In this document: positions 7,596-15,950 of the stretch, piece by piece
How positions within the stretch are numbered: position 1 is the stretch's first letter
Layout of the letters: each line of letters opens with the position of its first letter
Origin: Nocardia sp. BSTN01
Lineage (GTDB): Bacteria; Actinomycetota; Actinomycetes; Mycobacteriales; Mycobacteriaceae
DNA: 64,000 nucleotides
Direction: 5' to 3'
NCBI RefSeq assembly: GCF_015354405.1
Contig: NZ_JADKYP010000023.1
Location: 1-64,000 of the forward strand
Translations under genes and position numbers: made by a program
The notes under the pieces: model-generated
Database searches by the model: none
The model's input: the letters and a program-made list of their open reading frames with translations, nothing else
What the model was told of the DNA's origin: nothing

Positions 7596-9028
7596 CGTTC
7601 ACTTCATCACTCCGCGAGGCGATGGACACCACAGATGGCCTCGCCTATATCGAACGCGTGAAGACTGTCGTACGAAACCAGATTCAACGACTCGACAATA
7701 CCGCCAGGATTGAAGACACTCAATATTATAATCATAGTGCTATACCGGATTTCGTCGTCACTTGGCCCGGTGAGCGCGGCGAGCGGCGAATCTATTTGCG
7801 AGATTCCTATAGCTCAATTGCTGCGGGTGATGATGAGCGATACCTAGGAAAGTTCGAACCAGTTCTACTGGCTCTCGATAATGACGACTCCCGGCGCGGG
7901 ATTGGCGATCCGGTAGGAAGTTCTGCGCGAACCGTGTCGCCCCGCACATTGGTAACTGATGCGGAAGCGGTGGAGATTATTTCCGGGGAGGATAACACTG
8001 CCTCGGCGGAGTCTCCCATTAATAGTCTTGTACGCGCCAATTTCGTCCGGGGAGGAAAGGGGCACATCGACCACGACCGTGCGGAGCTATTGGTAGACGG
8101 CCGCGCGGATAATTCCGCTGGGATCGACGCGATCGCGGATATAATTGCCGATAGCTTCGTTGAAGATGCGGCGTTACGCATAACTCGCACTGCACAGTTG
8201 ATCGATTTCGCGATGAACGGCCCGGGGGCTGGCCGGGAGATCCAGTCCGTAGCGGCAGGAAAGTTGTCGTTGGCGGAAATTAGGCATCTGTTGCCGTGGC
8301 TATTGTCCCAACCTGCTGCGTCGGAGAACTATGTATTCTGGCGCTTCATCGGTAATCTAATGACCTTCGATGAACTCGAACTTATCCGTGAGGACATCGC
8401 CGGCATGGACATCTCACCGTTAATTTGGGCGAACTCTGACGTGTGGGAAGCGAAATGGGCGTACCTAGGCGTATCCCGTATCGTCGATGAGCAGTCAGGA
8501 CCCAATCCGTCTTTATTCCGTTGGTCGTTCGACTCCGGCAGGCTGAGTGTTGATATCGGCGGCGATCAGCGAGTTCTGATAGCGAGAAACGGTAAGCTCA
8601 TCCGTGCCCGCGAAGGGCGTTCCTCTGCGGCTTGGGACGATCTTCAGGCGCCGCTGTCAGCCTATCGCCTTGCTCGGGTTGTTCTCCGTGGGATTCGACG
8701 TTCTGTCTCGATAGACGCTGTCGAGAGCCCCGACGTGCGGAGCGACGTTGAGGACGTCGCCAACTCGCTGGAGGATCGATACTACGTCACTGAGGCTACC
8801 CTTAGGGTTCCGTCAAGTACCTCGGAAGATGGTCAGACGGACCTCGTAGTAGATTTTGGCGGAAGCATAATTCGAGCCAAAGATAGTGCTTCCATCCGGG
8901 ATTTGATTACCGTCGCATCGCAAGTGTTGAATTACCGTTCGCCGGTTGATTCGGCAACGCTCAATCAAATACTTGGTGCATCGAATTCTGGTGTGAGTGA
9001 ATCTGACGAGGATGGGGCACAAGATTGA
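7592..9028 (+). CDS. large protein of unknown function, second gene of the cassette
   Basis: The 478-residue soluble protein is not recognised. Near the N-terminus, YYNHSAIPDFVVTW followed by ERRIYLRDSY resembles the beta-hairpin core of PD-(D/E)xK folds but lacks an obvious E-x-K, so it may be a degenerate nuclease-like or recognition domain. The rest is mixed alpha/beta, with helical repeats around 200-290. GTG 7592 overlaps the stop of the nuclease-like gene, so the two products are probably made together. AT-rich patches (for example near 7721-7745) set it apart from the backbone. Confidence 0.65.
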   Translation: MTFTSSLREAMDTTDGLAYIERVKTVVRNQIQRLDNTARIEDTQYYNHSAIPDFVVTWPGERGERRIYLRDSYSSIAAGDDERYLGKFEPVLLALDNDDSRRGIGDPVGSSARTVSPRTLVTDAEAVEIISGEDNTASAESPINSLVRANFVRGGKGHIDHDRAELLVDGRADNSAGIDAIADIIADSFVEDAALRITRTAQLIDFAMNGPGAGREIQSVAAGKLSLAEIRHLLPWLLSQPAASENYVFWRFIGNLMTFDELELIREDIAGMDISPLIWANSDVWEAKWAYLGVSRIVDEQSGPNPSLFRWSFDSGRLSVDIGGDQRVLIARNGKLIRAREGRSSAAWDDLQAPLSAYRLARVVLRGIRRSVSIDAVESPDVRSDVEDVANSLEDRYYVTEATLRVPSSTSEDGQTDLVVDFGGSIIRAKDSASIRDLITVASQVLNYRSPVDSATLNQILGASNSGVSESDEDGAQD

Positions 9029-9527
9029 GTAGAGGGGCCAAGTTCGTCCGGGACGGGGTGCGGCTGTCGATCTGAGGCAACCAGACAGGCTGGGCGTTCG
9101 TCTCACCTTGTATGGACAGTAGACAACGGCGCGCAGTAGCAGACCGATGGACTCAGGCGAGGATGCGTAACCTTTTGGCGCGGGTCTATGGGCAGCCGCA
9201 ATTGGCTCGGCGAGATCGGTTGCGACAGAACAAAAACGGTCCGAACTAGCTGGCAACTGTATTGGGTCAGCTTCGTCGGGTCCTGTCGAGTGGTGCCTTA
9301 CCGACCGGGCGTCGCATCGCCGAGGGTGGGGTGTTGTCGCAGTCGGCGAGCTGATAGGCGGCTCCTTACAGCCTCCGAACTGATGATGTGTGCTCACTCG
9401 TCTCTCGCATGGACGCCCGGATGCACCACAATGCAACAGCATCCGATGCTGCGCCGAGATGGCGACCAAGCGCTGCGTTCATCGGAACCGCTCGCGAAAA
9501 CGGCCGTCTCCCGCGAGACTTGATGTC
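9029..9527. other. intergenic stretch with nothing recognised
   Basis: I see no supported gene, repeat or hairpin between the two-gene cassette and the methyltransferase-like gene. Short open frames here lack ribosome sites and family features. Confidence 0.5.
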
Positions 9528-10364
9528 ATGGCTGAGCTTGCGCTGACGGCGGACCGTCGTGAAGAACTGGCCGGATTGCTGGGAGACGAAGAGCGGTTGC
9601 GGTTCGAGTATCCGAGGGTGGCGGAGTACCTCGATACCGCTCCGATGCTGTCGGGTACGGGAGACGACCGGGCAGACGCCGCGTTCGACCTGCGGTTCGT
9701 CCACTACATGACGGGCGGGCCGTCGATCAGTGCGAATCCGTACTGGGACATCGTCGGGCCATCGGTGTCCGACCATGAGGGCCGACGTGTGGTGAACGGT
9801 GGCCGGCCTCAGGGGAGTGCGCGACTGGGGTTCGCGCAGACGATCTTGCAGGCGACCTACGCCTACGCGATTCCGTCCCCAGAAACCATCACTTGGCTGC
9901 GAGAATTCTGCGATGGGCGCCCGATGGCTGAGCTTGGTGCGGGCCGCGGCTACTGGGCGGCACAGTTGACGGACGCCGGTCTGAATGTTGCGGCGTACGA
10001 CTCGGAACCGCCGGACCGGACGGAGAACCCATCGTTTGTGCAGGCGACGGGGCAAGCGGATGTGTGGCTGAGCGTCGGCGATCTCGGCGAATTCGCCGCT
10101 CGTGGTGTCGGCCGAGCCGATGAGGTCCTGTTCCTTTGCTGGCCACCTGGGTGGGGCAATGCGATGGCGTCGGACGCGCTGGCAGCCTTCGAAGCCAACG
10201 GAGGCCGACGGTTGGTCTACATTGGCGAGCCCAAAGGTGGAAAGACTGGCAATGACGCCTTCTTCGATGCGCTGAACTCTCGGTGGGAACTTGAATCGGA
10301 AGATTCGGAATTCGTGTCGTGGTGGAATCTCTCGGACCGGGCACAAGGCTGGGTCCGTCGATAA
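9528..10364 (+). CDS. SAM-dependent methyltransferase-like protein
   Basis: This 278-residue protein has a class I methyltransferase motif I, MAELGAGRGYWAAQL (~129-143), followed by VAAYDSEPP with an acidic residue at the end of strand 2. No DNA-methyltransferase NPPY/DPPY motif is present; LCWPPGWG (~203-210) stands near the expected motif IV position. Target unknown. The ATG at 9528 has only a weak ribosome site. It converges on the GntR gene across a strong terminator. Confidence 0.65.
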   Translation: MAELALTADRREELAGLLGDEERLRFEYPRVAEYLDTAPMLSGTGDDRADAAFDLRFVHYMTGGPSISANPYWDIVGPSVSDHEGRRVVNGGRPQGSARLGFAQTILQATYAYAIPSPETITWLREFCDGRPMAELGAGRGYWAAQLTDAGLNVAAYDSEPPDRTENPSFVQATGQADVWLSVGDLGEFAARGVGRADEVLFLCWPPGWGNAMASDALAAFEANGGRRLVYIGEPKGGKTGNDAFFDALNSRWELESEDSEFVSWWNLSDRAQGWVRR

Positions 10365-10368
10365 AAAG

Positions 10369-10407
10369 AAACCGCCGGTCACCCAGATTTCGGATGACCG
10401 GCGGTTT
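10369..10407. terminator. bidirectional terminator between methyltransferase-like gene and gntR
   Basis: AAACCGCCGGTCA (10369-10381) pairs perfectly with TGACCGGCGGTTT (10395-10407), a 13-bp stem with a 13-nt loop, ending in a T run on the plus strand and preceded by an A run that serves the minus strand. It separates convergent genes. Confidence 0.85.
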
Positions 10408-10416
10408 TCTAATGTC

Positions 10417-11109
10417 TCAGTTTTCGGCGGCGGCTTCCAATTCCGGCTTCAAGTTCATGCGGAAGACGAACGCATAATAGCGATCTCGGGGATAGGAAAC
10501 ATCCGACACCATGATTACTCGACCCGTCGCGGTTATATAGCGCTGATGGACGGTCTTCACGAGGTCGCCTGGAGTGGTCTTCAACCACTCTGCGTGCGAC
10601 GGAACCGGAATGCTGTCGGCCACCGTTTCCTCTAGCGTGGCAGCGTCGGACGTGCCGGTGACGTCGGCGGGCTGATAGGTGTCCGACACGGAGATCGGCC
10701 GACCGTCCTCGCTGGCGCGGGTGACAATGTGGGTGATCTCCTCGCCAACTGACACGCCAAGTGCATCTGCCAGTGCTTCCGTGGCCGGAACCGTCTCCGT
10801 AAGCCGGTCGATCTCCACCGTGCTGTCGGTCTCGTTCGCGAACGTCACTTCCGGGTCCTCCATCTGACGTTCGGGGGAGATCCGGATCAGGTTCGGCCGA
10901 TCCGATACGAACACACCCCGTCTGCGTACAGACCGAACAAGCCCCTGACTCTGGAGCAATTCAAGGGCTTTCCGGACAACGATGTCGGAGACGTTGTTGC
11001 GAGCAGCGATTTCCGAATAGCTTGGAAGCTGGGTTCCGGGCGGTAATTCACCGCCGCGAATTCGCCGAGCGTATTCGCCTGCGATGGAAACGTAGGCAGG
11101 TTCTGCCAT
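10417..11109 (-). CDS. GntR/HutC-family repressor, KorSA-like
   Basis: This 230-residue protein has an N-terminal winged helix (YVSIAGEYARRIRGGELPPGTQLPSYSEIAARNNVSDIVVRKAL...RGVFV, ~5-70) and a C-terminal UTRA-type ligand domain. In pSAM2 the GntR protein KorSA represses pra and itself to keep the element integrated. Here a GTATACG operator lies about 65 bp upstream of the start and five more lie before the Pra-like gene. I chose ATG 11109 because AAGGGA stands 9 nt upstream; ATGs at 11118 and 11127 are alternatives. Confidence 0.85.
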   Translation of the reverse strand: MAEPAYVSIAGEYARRIRGGELPPGTQLPSYSEIAARNNVSDIVVRKALELLQSQGLVRSVRRRGVFVSDRPNLIRISPERQMEDPEVTFANETDSTVEIDRLTETVPATEALADALGVSVGEEITHIVTRASEDGRPISVSDTYQPADVTGTSDAATLEETVADSIPVPSHAEWLKTTPGDLVKTVHQRYITATGRVIMVSDVSYPRDRYYAFVFRMNLKPELEAAAEN

Positions 11110-11172
11110 CGGGATCATTCCCTTCAATTCGAAAAATCACTACGAGTAGGACTCGGGACTAGTGTAGCGCAC

Positions 11173-11184
11173 TGCGTATACGTA
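11173..11184. promoter_or_regulatory. GTATACG operator upstream of gntR
   Basis: TGCGTATACGTA matches the motif repeated five times before the Pra-like operon. Its place just upstream of the GntR gene suggests autorepression. Confidence 0.65.
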
Positions 11185-11220
11185 AAGAAGTGTTTGGGTT
11201 AGTCGGCCGAGGGGAAACAT

Positions 11221-11382
11221 TCATGTATTCGAATCAGTTTCCGAATTACTTCCGTCTCGGTTTAGCCGCTCGCGTTGGCGACGGGAGGGGCGCGGCTCCG
11301 GCCAGTACGTCACCACGAAATACACCGCCACCGACAGGGGAAGGACCACCAGGAGCAGTCCGAGTAGGCCCCACGCGCTCAC
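11221..11382 (-). CDS. small single-pass membrane protein
   Basis: The 53-residue product starts at a GTG that overlaps the upstream stop (GTGA). Residues 5-27 (GLLGLLLVVLPLSVAVYFVVTYW) are one membrane segment; the tail is Arg- then Asn/Ser-rich. The same pairing, unknown protein followed by a GTGA-coupled small membrane protein, occurs in the left flank (1453-2230). Confidence 0.55.
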   Translation of the reverse strand: MSAWGLLGLLLVVLPLSVAVYFVVTYWPEPRPSRRQRERLNRDGSNSETDSNT

Positions 11383-11690
11383 CGCTGACCCCTGCTCTTT
11401 TGCTGCATCGGCCACCGAGCGAACGACAAGCGGGGTAGCGCGGCCTCGACGTCGACAACGTCCATGAGGTTGTTCAGGGTGAGCGGGTCGAGGTGGGCGA
11501 CGGACGGTACGAGTACGGCGTCCACGTCGGCCGCGCGGACCTGATCGGGTAGTGGCAGCGGTGAGTAGGCCGGCCATATGAGGGCGTAGCCCAGTTGCCT
11601 TGCTAGGCGCTGCACTTGGGCGCGATCCCATTCCGGAGCGGCGCTGACGTCGGGGTCGATCCACGCGAGAGCTGTCGGGCGGGGTCTCAT
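11379..11690 (-). CDS. conserved element protein, homologue of 1453-1758
   Basis: This 103-residue protein starting MRPRPTALAWIDPDVS aligns along its length with the 101-residue protein at 1453-1758. No family is recognised. The ATG at 11690 has AAGAAGG 8 nt upstream. It is transcribed divergently from the Pra-like operon, and the operator cluster lies in the shared intergenic region, so the same repressor may control it. Confidence 0.75.
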   Translation of the reverse strand: MRPRPTALAWIDPDVSAAPEWDRAQVQRLARQLGYALIWPAYSPLPLPDQVRAADVDAVLVPSVAHLDPLTLNNLMDVVDVEAALPRLSFARWPMQQKSRGQR

Positions 11691-11777
11691 TGCGCACACC
11701 TTCTTGTCTCTATGTGCCGCCCGGATCGATGGTTGCGGACCTTCGGAGCGGCAGCGGTAGCGAACCTCTATGGCTCA

Positions 11778-11896
11778 GCGTATACGAAGATGCGTATACG
11801 AACAATGCCGTGTCGGCGCCCTGACCTGCGGATTCGATCTTTCTCAAGCTTCGTATACGCAAACTTCTTGTGCGTATACGAAACTACGTATACGAT
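11778..11896. promoter_or_regulatory. array of five GTATACG operators
   Basis: Five copies of an imperfect 12-bp palindrome of the form TTCGTATACGCA / TGCGTATACGAA are centred near 11783, 11797, 11855, 11877 and 11891. All share GTATACG. They lie 66 to 184 bp before the Pra-like gene and between divergent transcription units. By analogy with pSAM2 they are likely binding sites of the KorSA-like GntR repressor. Confidence 0.75.
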
Positions 11897-11961
11897 GAAG
11901 TCATCGCCGCTACCGAGTGAGGCGAGATTCGAAATCCCCCTAGAAACAAGGAGATTCAGTC

Positions 11962-12417
11962 ATGGCGCTCAAGGATCTGCGTTTCAACGTCGCGTTCAAC
12001 GAAGCCTTCGAGAAGGGCCTCGTCCTGGTTGGCGAGATCGAGCCCGACACCGAGTACAACCAGAACCGCAACGCTCCGGCTCGTCAGAAGGTCGACCCGG
12101 TGACGGGTCTGCGGCAGTGGAAGGCCACCGCCACGAATCCGGCGGAGACGAACCCGAAGAAGTCGAGCATTCAGGTGATCTTCCTGGCTGACGTGGCTCC
12201 GGTGCCCTCGACTCCCGAGGTGCTGCCCGGTATGCGCTCGATCGTGCTGGAGAACGTCACTCTTCAGCCGAAGGTGACCGGTCAGGGCGAGTTCAAGACG
12301 CTCGGTTGGACGGTGCGGGCTACCGGCATCGCGGGTGACAACTCCGGCGCCAAGGTCCCCGCGGCCGATCCGGGTGCGGCCCGTCCGGCTCGCGGTCAGT
12401 CCGATAAGGCTGCGTGA
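11962..12417 (+). CDS. Pra-like activator of replication, integration and excision
   Basis: This 151-residue protein (MALKDLRFNVAFNEAFEKGLVLVGEIEP...VIFLADVAPVPS...LPG...VENVTLQPKV) follows the pattern of proteins annotated as plasmid replication, integration and excision activators in actinobacterial elements. In pSAM2, Pra switches on the rep-xis-int operon when KorSA repression is lifted. An AAGGAG site precedes the ATG. It is the first gene of the plus-strand backbone run. Confidence 0.75.
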   Translation: MALKDLRFNVAFNEAFEKGLVLVGEIEPDTEYNQNRNAPARQKVDPVTGLRQWKATATNPAETNPKKSSIQVIFLADVAPVPSTPEVLPGMRSIVLENVTLQPKVTGQGEFKTLGWTVRATGIAGDNSGAKVPAADPGAARPARGQSDKAA

Positions 12418-12674
12418 TCGTCGTGTCCTTCATCAGCACTTTCAACAGCAACGTCGAAGAGAGCGGGCTGACGGTTCTCTACGATCCGGCCCGGGAGACG
12501 GATACGGGCCGTCGTCAGCCCGCTTACGTCCGTATCCAGGTCGCGGACTCGCCCGACCATCAGGTGTATGTCGCCATGAGGGTCGATGAGGCTCGGCAGC
12601 TGGTCGCGTCGCTGATGAGCGTCGTCATGCTGCACGATGCGGCGGAGCGTTTGGCGGCGGAGAAGGCCGCCTGA
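12414..12674 (+). CDS. small conserved AICE protein
   Basis: This is an 86-residue soluble protein of unknown function (STFNSNVEESGLTVLYDP...YVRIQVADSPDHQVYVAMRVDEARQLVASLMSVV). Its GTG overlaps the upstream TGA (GTGA), and its stop overlaps the ATG of the next gene by one base. A GTG at 12423 is an alternative start. Confidence 0.65.
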   Translation: MIVVSFISTFNSNVEESGLTVLYDPARETDTGRRQPAYVRIQVADSPDHQVYVAMRVDEARQLVASLMSVVMLHDAAERLAAEKAA

Positions 12675-13288
12675 TGTTCACGTCTGAGCGGGGAATGCGT
12701 GCGGCGCGGGTGTTCGCGGTCCTGGTGATCGTGGGCGTCGGCGCTGCCGCCTTCCGGCTGTCGTTCGCCACGTTGCGGGATCTGGCCAAGCTGGCGCATA
12801 TTCCGGCGTCGGATGCGTGGCTGTTCCCGCTGATCATCGACGGCACGATCGTTCAGGCCACCGCCGGCGCCTTGGTCCTGGCCAAATCCGCCGAACGGAA
12901 GTTCTTCACCTGGGTTCTGATGGTCGGGGCGCTGGTGTCGGTGGCGGGCAACAGCATCCACGCCGTAGCCGCCGGTAAGGAACTCCCGGCGTGGCTGTGC
13001 GCGATCGTGGCGGCTATCGCCCCGATATCGCTGCTGGTGGACACGCACGGCCTGGCGGTGCTGTTCCGTGCCGCACAAAGCATTCCGGCCCCGGCCCCTG
13101 CTCCGACGGTGGCGGATGCCGAGGAGGACTCTCCGACCGCTGAGGAGGAGTTCGCCGAGCCTGCAGTCCCGGAACCTTCGGCCCCGGTGGTGCCTGCTGC
13201 GCCGGTGATTCCTGTGGCGCAATCGATTCCTGTTTCTCGACCTGTGCAGCCGCCGTTGCTGCCGGTCTCTGTCCCGATCGGGGGCTGA
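12674..13288 (+). CDS. DUF2637 membrane protein, SpdB-like spread protein
   Basis: This is a 204-residue protein with four predicted membrane helices in the first ~135 residues (VFAVLVIVGVGAAAF; WLFPLIIDGTIVQATAGALVLA; FTWVLMVGALVSVAGNSIHAV; WLCAIVAAIAPISLLV), the DUF2637 layout, and a Pro/Ala/Glu-rich cytoplasmic tail. DUF2637 proteins are found in actinobacterial conjugative plasmids and are linked to intramycelial spread (pock formation). The backbone position agrees. Confidence 0.8.
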   Translation: MFTSERGMRAARVFAVLVIVGVGAAAFRLSFATLRDLAKLAHIPASDAWLFPLIIDGTIVQATAGALVLAKSAERKFFTWVLMVGALVSVAGNSIHAVAAGKELPAWLCAIVAAIAPISLLVDTHGLAVLFRAAQSIPAPAPAPTVADAEEDSPTAEEEFAEPAVPEPSAPVVPAAPVIPVAQSIPVSRPVQPPLLPVSVPIGG

Positions 13289-13293
13289 TCTGC

Positions 13294-13596
13294 TTGGAAA
13301 CCAGTCTCAATGGCGCTGTGGCCGTGGGCGCTACGGCTCTCGGTGCAACCGCGGTCGCGTTCGGTGTGGCCGGGCTTCTGGCCTTCGGTCCGCGTCACGA
13401 CGTGGCTCCGGCCGCTGTCGAACACTCCACCGGCAAACCGGGGTGCGTCATGTTCTGCGACGAACCCGCACCCGCCGCCCCGGATTCCCACGGCTGCATC
13501 CTGTTCTGTTCCGAGCCGAGCTTGCCCTCGGCCAATGAGCAGGGCTGCCAACTGTTTTGCGAACTCGAAACCTCGAAAGGGGAGTACCCGCGATGA
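13294..13596 (+). CDS. small membrane protein with three GCxxFC repeats
   Basis: This is a 100-residue protein from a TTG start. A membrane helix (~8-31, VAVGATALGATAVAFGVAGLLAF) is followed by an outward or lumenal tail with three spaced repeats: GCVMFC, GCILFC and GCQLFC. The repeat is regular (about 22 residues apart). Paired cysteines could form disulfides or bind metal. It is probably a spread/transfer accessory protein; no family is recognised. Confidence 0.65.
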   Translation: METSLNGAVAVGATALGATAVAFGVAGLLAFGPRHDVAPAAVEHSTGKPGCVMFCDEPAPAAPDSHGCILFCSEPSLPSANEQGCQLFCELETSKGEYPR

Positions 13597-13982
13597 GCGA
13601 CGACAACGTGAGTGAAGACATGGTGATGCAGCAGGCCCAGGGCTACTGGGTCTCCTACCGCGAATACGAATCGGTGCACTACCGGATGCCCGGTGCCCCG
13701 GACGGATACGGGCGTGCTGCGGTGAGGTACAACAGCCCGCTCGCTCAGGAAGGCTGGATCTTCATCACCTTCGGCGGCCCGGATGAGCACTTCTCCGGTG
13801 GTCCGTACCCGGATCTGTCGATGCCGCCCGAGGTCGCTGCCGCGTTGATCGGCCAACTGAGGGCTGCGGTCACCGAAGCGCAGATCGCCAACGGCGAAGA
13901 CCTCGAACCGTTCCCGTACGTCGACGTGACAGCCGATCCGTGCCCGTGCGACATGTGCGTCTACTACCGGGAGCTGCCATGA
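13593..13982 (+). CDS. conserved AICE backbone protein of unknown function
   Basis: This is a 129-residue soluble protein (MSDDNVSEDMVMQQAQGYWVSYREYESVHYRMPGAPDGYGRAAVRYN...). A GGGGAG ribosome site precedes the ATG, and the stop overlaps the ATG of the translocase gene (ATGA). A C-terminal CPCDMC could bind metal. The coupling implies a role in transfer. Confidence 0.65.
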   Translation: MSDDNVSEDMVMQQAQGYWVSYREYESVHYRMPGAPDGYGRAAVRYNSPLAQEGWIFITFGGPDEHFSGGPYPDLSMPPEVAAALIGQLRAAVTEAQIANGEDLEPFPYVDVTADPCPCDMCVYYRELP

Positions 13983-15328
13983 GCGTCGTGAACATGGTCC
14001 CGGTCGCGGTGTCTGCGGCAAGTGCGCTGGTGTTCGCGGCGTACATCCTGCCGTGGGGCCGCCGCCCCGCCACCAGCACCGCGCAAGGTCTGGCACGGGA
14101 TCTGGAAGAGTCGCCGGAAGCGCTGCGGCCTGCGGTGTTGTCGTTCGCTTCGACCACCCACGCACAGCTGATGTTCTCAGACCTCAAACTCGGCTCCCCG
14201 GAGATCGGCTATCCGCGGGTGGAGTGGTGGGACTTCTCCCGTCACGGACTGACCGTCGACCTGCTGATGCGGGGCGGACAAACCCTCTCGGACTGGTCCA
14301 ACGACGAAATGCGTTCCCGCATAGCCGATTACGTCGGCGTAGACCGAGTCATCGCATCGTCACCGGCTCCGGGTTGGGTGCGTCTGGAACTGCGGGTGCG
14401 TGACACCCTCGCCGAAGCGGTCGTGACCAACATCGACACCGGCACCGTCACGGCTGCGGGTGTGGATCTGGAAGCGGTTCCGGCGGGTGTGCGTGAAGAC
14501 GGCACTCCATGGCTGCTGCGGATCCTCTACTCGCACATCCTGATCGCCGGTGCCACCGGTTCCGGTAAGGGCTCGGTGCTCTGGTCGATTTTGGCCGGCC
14601 TCGGTCCCGCGATCAAAGCCGGGTTCGTGGACGTGTGGCTCGCTGACCCGAAAGGCGGTGTCGAGTTCGGCGTCGGCGAAAATAAGCTGTTCGTCCGCTT
14701 CGCCACCGACGCCCCGACCATCCTCGGGGTGCTGGAAGAGGCCGTGCAGGTGATGCAGGAGCGTCAGGCCCGGATGCGTGCTGCCGGTCTGCGCAAGCTG
14801 GTGCCGTCGAAGAATGAGCCGCTGATCCTGCTCATCATCGACGAAGCCGCGGCGCTGTCGTCGTACGCCGAACGCGAGGAACAGGAAACGTTCCGCCGCA
14901 AGACCGGCATGTTGCAGTCCCAGGGCCGCGCGGTCGGGGTCTCGGTGATCGCCGCTGTACAGGACCCCTCCAAGGAGGTCATGCCCAACCGGCAACTGTT
15001 CCCCACCCGCATCGGTCTGCGGCTGGAAGAACCGACACAGATCGCCATGATCCACGGCCAGGGCGCCAGGGATCGAGGCGCGCTGTGTGACGAGATTCCG
15101 GAGGAAACCCCGGGTGTCGGCTACGTCGGCGAAGACGGCAAGAAGGGCTTCGTTCGGGTCCGCGCGTTCTGGATCACCGATGAGCAGACCAAGGAGATTG
15201 TCGAACGCTATTCTCCGGCCGCCGAGGTCGACTTCGCCCCGACCCAGGACTACAGCGATTTCGACCCCGACGACCTGGGCGACGACGACATCCCCGGTGA
15301 CGGCTACACGGGACCGGTGGCGGCATGA
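13979..15328 (+). CDS. FtsK/SpoIIIE-type DNA translocase (TraSA-like)
   Basis: This 449-residue protein has one N-terminal membrane helix (~7-25), Walker A GATGSGKGS (~191-199) and Walker B LILLIIDEAA (~282-291), then the VIAAVQDP and FPTRIGLRL motifs typical of Tra translocases of actinobacterial conjugative elements. In this family one hexameric pump moves double-stranded DNA between hyphae, unlike relaxase-based conjugation. It overlaps both neighbours by 4 bp. Confidence 0.9.
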   Translation: MSVVNMVPVAVSAASALVFAAYILPWGRRPATSTAQGLARDLEESPEALRPAVLSFASTTHAQLMFSDLKLGSPEIGYPRVEWWDFSRHGLTVDLLMRGGQTLSDWSNDEMRSRIADYVGVDRVIASSPAPGWVRLELRVRDTLAEAVVTNIDTGTVTAAGVDLEAVPAGVREDGTPWLLRILYSHILIAGATGSGKGSVLWSILAGLGPAIKAGFVDVWLADPKGGVEFGVGENKLFVRFATDAPTILGVLEEAVQVMQERQARMRAAGLRKLVPSKNEPLILLIIDEAAALSSYAEREEQETFRRKTGMLQSQGRAVGVSVIAAVQDPSKEVMPNRQLFPTRIGLRLEEPTQIAMIHGQGARDRGALCDEIPEETPGVGYVGEDGKKGFVRVRAFWITDEQTKEIVERYSPAAEVDFAPTQDYSDFDPDDLGDDDIPGDGYTGPVAA

Positions 15329-15609
15329 AACGCGGACTCGTCACTGAAAACCACGTGGTCATCTACTGCGATTCCTGCGGCGACCTCTACACCGATGCTG
15401 CCGGGGAAGCGGTCTGCTTCACCTCCACCCATCACGCCGCCTACTACCTCGCTGGCGGCCGTAACGGCTGGCTCTACGACGGTGACCGCATCACCTGCGA
15501 CGGCTGCGCGATCACCGCCGAATGCGACCTAAACGGCCACGACTTCGTTCCGCCGGCCGAATCCGTAACCGCCCGCTGCGTCCGCTGCGGTGCACCCGAC
15601 AACGAGTAG
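15325..15609 (+). CDS. zinc-ribbon-like AICE protein
   Basis: This is a 94-residue protein with three cysteine pairs (YCDSCGD, CDGCAITAEC, CVRCG) and HH in the middle, likely binding one or two zinc ions. Its ATG overlaps the stop of the translocase gene. Function unknown. Confidence 0.7.
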   Translation: MKRGLVTENHVVIYCDSCGDLYTDAAGEAVCFTSTHHAAYYLAGGRNGWLYDGDRITCDGCAITAECDLNGHDFVPPAESVTARCVRCGAPDNE

Positions 15610-15621
15610 GAGACGCCCGAA

Positions 15622-15795
15622 ATGAGCGAGCACACCGACGAATACGCCGACGTCATCGACCTGCACAGCCGTCGCCGCTGCCAGCTCGAAGCCCGCGGAT
15701 TGGACCCGATCGGTATCGCGGTGAACATCCTCGCCGAGACCGGCACGGCGTTCGGGCACGGCTACGACCCTGACGGAGGGGACTGGGCAGCATGA
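15622..15795 (+). CDS. small AICE protein, 57 residues
   Basis: This is a short soluble protein (MSEHTDEYADVIDLHSRRR...). A GTAGGAGA ribosome site lies 9 nt before the ATG, and its stop overlaps the next ATG as ATGA. It sits in an unbroken run of coupled backbone genes, which is the main support. Function unknown. Confidence 0.65.
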   Translation: MSEHTDEYADVIDLHSRRRCQLEARGLDPIGIAVNILAETGTAFGHGYDPDGGDWAA

Positions 15796-15950
15796 GCACC
15801 AAACACGGGGCGCCACAGGTGAATCCGATTGTGCAGGCGGCAGCGGATCGAGTGCGCAAGTCCAAGCGCCGCAAGGCCAAAGACCTCCCCGCCAACTGGG
15901 AGCGCCCCGGACAGACGGGGTTGTTCGACGAATCCGAGGTGAAGCAGTGA
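15792..15950 (+). CDS. small basic AICE protein, 52 residues
   Basis: This is a basic protein (VRKSKRRKAKDLPANWERPGQ) coupled by ATGA to the gene before and by GTGA to the gene after. It could contact DNA. No family is recognised. Confidence 0.6.
   Translation: MSTKHGAPQVNPIVQAAADRVRKSKRRKAKDLPANWERPGQTGLFDESEVKQ

Noticed and set aside
9188-9523. Open frame of 111 codons between the cassette and the methyltransferase-like gene
   Set aside because: No ribosome site, basic low-complexity composition and no family features.
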